Translations under genes and position numbers: made by a program
Shown: positions 60,855 through 64,000 of the stretch, piece by piece
Position numbering within the stretch: the stretch's first letter is position 1
Layout: every line of letters starts with the position of its first letter
The notes under the pieces: generated by a model
Databases searched by the model: none
Told to the model about the DNA's origin: nothing
The model's input: the letters and a program-made list of their open reading frames with translations, nothing else
Assembly (NCBI RefSeq): GCF_029633865.1
Contig: NC_079222.1
Coordinates: forward strand, 35,533,987-35,597,986
DNA: 64,000 nucleotides
Direction of reading: 5' to 3'
DNA from: Lampris incognitus
Taxonomy: Eukaryota; Chordata; Actinopteri; Lampriformes; Lampridae

Positions 60855-61276
60855 CTCCATTTTCCTCCTTTTTCTCCCCGATTGTATCCGGCCAACTACC
60901 CCACTCTTCCGAGGCGTCCTGGTCGCTGCTCCACCCCCCCTCTGCCGATCCGGGGAGGGCTGCAGACTACCACATGCCTCCTCCGATACATGTGGAGTCG
61001 CCAGCCGCTTCTTTACACCTGGCAGTGAGGAGTTTCACCAGGGGGATGTAGCACGTAGGAGGATCATGCTATCCCCCCCAGCCCCCCCCCCCGAACAGGC
61101 GCCCCGACCGACCAGAGGAGGCGCTAGTGCAGTGACCAGGACACATACCCACATCTGGCTTCCAGCCCGCAGACACAGCCAATTGTGTCTGTAGGGACGC
61201 CCGACCAAGCCGGAGGTAACACGGGGATTCGAACTGGGATCCCCTATGTGGATGGCCAACCACTGCTTGACCGCTC
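60855..61276 (-). mobile_element. SINE family A, with degraded head
   Basis: The body is well kept (TACCACATGCCTCCTCCGAT). The tRNA-like end at the right is diverged after GGGATTCGAACTGGGATCCC. Confidence 0.85.
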
Positions 61277-61419
61277 CTCTCTGCCAGCTTGCAACTTATT
61301 TACAGCACCGAGCGATTGACTCCCCCCACCTCCTGGAACAAAGTGGCCCCAGCCCTCTGTCAGATGCATCGGTCTGCAAGACAAAACAAATGGAGAAGTT
61401 TGGAGTCGGGAGCCACATT

Positions 61420-64000
61420 CCTAACAGATCCTACAGATCACACTGTTATTTGTGAACATCATAGTCCACGGAGACTCCTGCCTGATCTCATCTGTCAACC
61501 TCTTCATCACCACTGCAAACAAGAAAGGGCTCAGAGCCAATCCTTGATGTAATCCCACCTCCACCTTGAACCCATCTGTCATTCCTATCGCGCACCTCAC
61601 TACTCTCACACTTCCCCCATACATATCCTACCACTGTTACATACTTCTCTGTCACTCCTGACTTCCTCATACAATACCACACCTCCTCTGTTGGCACCCT
61701 GTCATGTGCTTTATCTAAATCCACAAAGACCCAACGTAGCTCCTTCTGGCCTTCTCTATACTTCTCCATCAACATTCTCAAAGCAAACATCACATCTGTA
61801 GTGCTCTCGTAGTGCTCACTAATCATCTCCTCTTAACCCAGCTTCCACTACTCTTTCCCATATCTTCATGCTGTGGCTGATCAACTTTATACAGCTCTGC
61901 ACATCACCCTTATTCTTGCAAGTCAGTACCAGTACACTTCTTATCCACTCCTCAGGCATCCTCTCACTGTCCAAGATGGTGTTAAACAATCTGTCCTGAA
62001 CATCTCCATGCCTCCACAAGTATGTCGTCTGTACCAACTGCCTTTCCACTCTTCATACTCTTCATAGCTGCCCTCACTTCACCCTTGCTAATCCACCACC
62101 CTTCCGGATTCACTATCCCCACATCATTCAACCTTCTCTCTCTCATTTTAGTCATTCATCAGCTCCTTAAAATACTCCTTCCACCTTCTCGGCACACTCT
62201 CCTCACTTGTCGGCAAATTTCCATCTCTATCCTTCATCACCCTAACCTGCTGCACATCCTTCCCAGCTCGGTCCCTCTGTCTAGCCAATCGGTACAAGTA
62301 ATTATTCCTTCCTTAGTGTCCAACCTCTCATACAACTCACCATGCACCTTTTTCTTTCCCTTTCCACCTCTTGCTTTGCCTTAAGCTGCACGTCCTTGTA
62401 CTCCTGTCTACTTTCTTCATCTCTCTGACTATCCCACTTCTTCGCCAGCCTCTTCCCGGGTATACTCTCCTGTACTTCCTAATTCCACCACCAAGTCTCC
62501 TTGTCTACCTTCCTCTGTCCTGATGACACACCAAGTACCTTCCTAGCTGTCTCCCTCACTATTTCTGCAGTGGTTGCCCAGCTATCCGGTAACTCTTCAC
62601 TACCACCCAGTGCCTGTCTTAACTCCTGCCTGAACTCCACACAACAGTCTTCCTTCTTCAACTTCCACCATTTGATCCTTGGCTCTGCCTTCACTCTCTC
62701 CCTCTTCTTTATCTCCAAAGTCATCCTGATGACCACCATCCGATGCTGCCTAGCTACGTTCTCCCCTGTCACCACCTTGCAGTCTCCAATCCCTTTCAGA
62801 TCACGCCTCCTGCACAAGCTATAGTTCACCTCTGTGCACCTTCCTCCACCCTTATACATCACTCTGTGTTCCTCCCTCTTCTTGAAATGCATATTCATCA
62901 CAGCCATTTCCATCCTTTTTGCAAAAATCTACCGCAATCTGTCCTTCCACATTCCTCTCCTTGACACCATGCCTACCCATCACCTCCTCATCACCTCTGT
63001 TTCAATCAATGAATCGAGTTGTATTCTATCACCAGCATGCCCCTTGAAGTCCTCTCCAGTCACCACTCTCTCCTCCTTGGGTACACTCTCCCCCACTTCA
63101 TCCAACTCACTCCAGAATTCTTCTTCTTTTTCTTCCATCTCACACCAAACTTTCGCTGACAACATTCAGCGAAGGTTTGGTGTGCGCTGACAACATTCAT
63201 CATGTGATAGTGGGCTATACAAATGAAACTGACTTGACTTCCAGCTTCATACTCACCACTCTGTCTGACACTCTCTTCACCTCCAACATGTTCTTTTTTT
63301 GGGGGGGGGAGGTGGATTTCCCCCTTTTTCTCCCCAGTTGTAGCCGGCCAATTACCCCACTCTTCCAAGCTGTCCCGGTTGCTGCTCCACCCCCTCTGTC
63401 GATCAGGGGAGGGCTGCAGACTACCACATGCTTCCTCCGATACATGTGGAGTCGCCAGCCGCTTCCTTTCACCTGGCAGTGAGGAGTTTCACCAGGGGGA
63501 CATAGCGGGTGGGAGGATCATGCTACCCCATCCACTTCCCCCTCCCCCCCCCTCCAACATATTCTTAACGTACTCTTCCTTCAGAATTGCCCTACGCCAT
63601 TTTCCTCCCGTCCCCACCGTGGTAGAAGAGTTTGAACCCACCTCCGATGCTCCTGGCCTTACTCCCCTTCCACCTGGTCTCTTGCACACACAGTATGCCT
63701 ACCTTCCTTGCTCTCCATCATATCAGCCAGCTCTCTCCCTTTACCAGACATAGTGCCGACGCTCAAAGTTCCCACTCTCACCTCCGCAATCCTACCATTC
63801 CCCCTCTCCCGCTGCCTCTGGCCATGCCTTCCCCCTCTCCGTCTCCTTCGCTCAACAGTGGCATAGTTTCCGCCGCCACCCTGCTGTCTAACAGTGCTGG
63901 TGGCGGTCATTGGTAGCCCTGTCTTCGACCGATCCGGTATGGAAATCGGATTTATGATCCTCATATTTGATTTAGCAGAGGTGTTACGCTGGATGCCCCA
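61420..64000 (-). mobile_element. Non-LTR retrotransposon (endonuclease plus RT), 3'-truncated, runs off the window
   Basis: On the minus strand, from right to left: an endonuclease start at about 63800 (VGTMSGKGRELADMM), linker segments at 62479-62913 (REEHRVMYKGGGRCTEVNYS), and the RT at 61488-61826 (EGQKELRWVFVDLDKAHDRV) to 61421-61624 (GFKVEVGLHQGLALSPFLFA, ESPWTMMF). Several frame changes mean it is dead. It is the same family as the fragment at 1.19-2.14 kb, which holds the 3' half missing here. A SINE sits inside it at 63296-63551. There is also a short local duplication of TTCGCTGACAACATTCA at about 63150-63200. Confidence 0.85.
63296..63551 (-). mobile_element. SINE family A, 5'-truncated, nested in the LINE
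   Basis: Body and tail only; the tRNA-like head is absent. Flanked by CTCCAACATGTTCTT (63281-63295) and CTCCAACATATTCTT (63552-63566), a 15-bp target duplication with one mismatch. Confidence 0.9.

Overview
This is a eukaryotic, almost certainly teleost (probably spiny-rayed fish) genomic window. It has split genes with GT-AG introns, fish-type BHMT and DMGDH sequences, many tRNA-derived SINEs, hAT-type MITEs, Tc1-like and LINE debris, and an extreme load of micro- and minisatellites. There is one 200-base N gap (58641-58840). Nothing looks bacterial, and I recognised no LTR retroelement or other virus-like element.

Three host genes can be read. BHMT (betaine-homocysteine S-methyltransferase) lies on the minus strand, 9907-13392, in eight coding exons that join without a break into 400 residues. 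DMGDH (dimethylglycine dehydrogenase, mitochondrial) lies on the plus strand. Its exons 2-16 span 28775-57512 and join in phase into about 840 residues; exon 1, with the mitochondrial presequence, was not found with confidence. A single 71-nt exon at 60183-60253 on the plus strand matches exon 6 of ARSB (arylsulfatase B). The order BHMT(-) DMGDH(+) ARSB(+) matches the human 5q14.1 neighbourhood. BHMT makes dimethylglycine in the cytosol and DMGDH oxidises it in mitochondria, so the head-to-head pair carries out consecutive steps of choline/betaine breakdown.

Layout: 1-8.4 kb holds LINE debris, a SINE, a 275-bp-unit repeat family and a hAT MITE carrying a 41-bp satellite. 8.8-13.6 kb is BHMT, with a TATA box and a Z-DNA-prone tract at its promoter. 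13.6-28.7 kb is the intergenic space: TIR elements, a Rex1/L2-like LINE fragment, SINEs, a 3.66-kb array of a 29-bp unit, nested MITEs and a CpG-rich stretch just upstream of DMGDH exon 2. 28.8-57.5 kb is DMGDH, whose introns are filled with tandem arrays (24, 5, 52, 27/21 and 21 bp units and a G/T-only block) plus SINEs, a Tc1-like element, a fold-back element and MITEs. 57.5-64 kb holds the DMGDH 3' end, the N gap, the ARSB exon and a LINE interrupted by a SINE.

Tandem arrays total roughly 12-13 kb, about a fifth of the window. They create very long spurious open frames (over 1,100 codons in several frames at 48.7-52.3 kb) that are not genes. The points most worth a second look are a (TG)n tract directly against the DMGDH exon 13 acceptor, an apparent one-base C-terminal frameshift in DMGDH, a fold-back element with a minisatellite core, a 39-unit higher-order repeat in the 29-bp array, and the lone ARSB exon. 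I see no convincing new multi-gene system.
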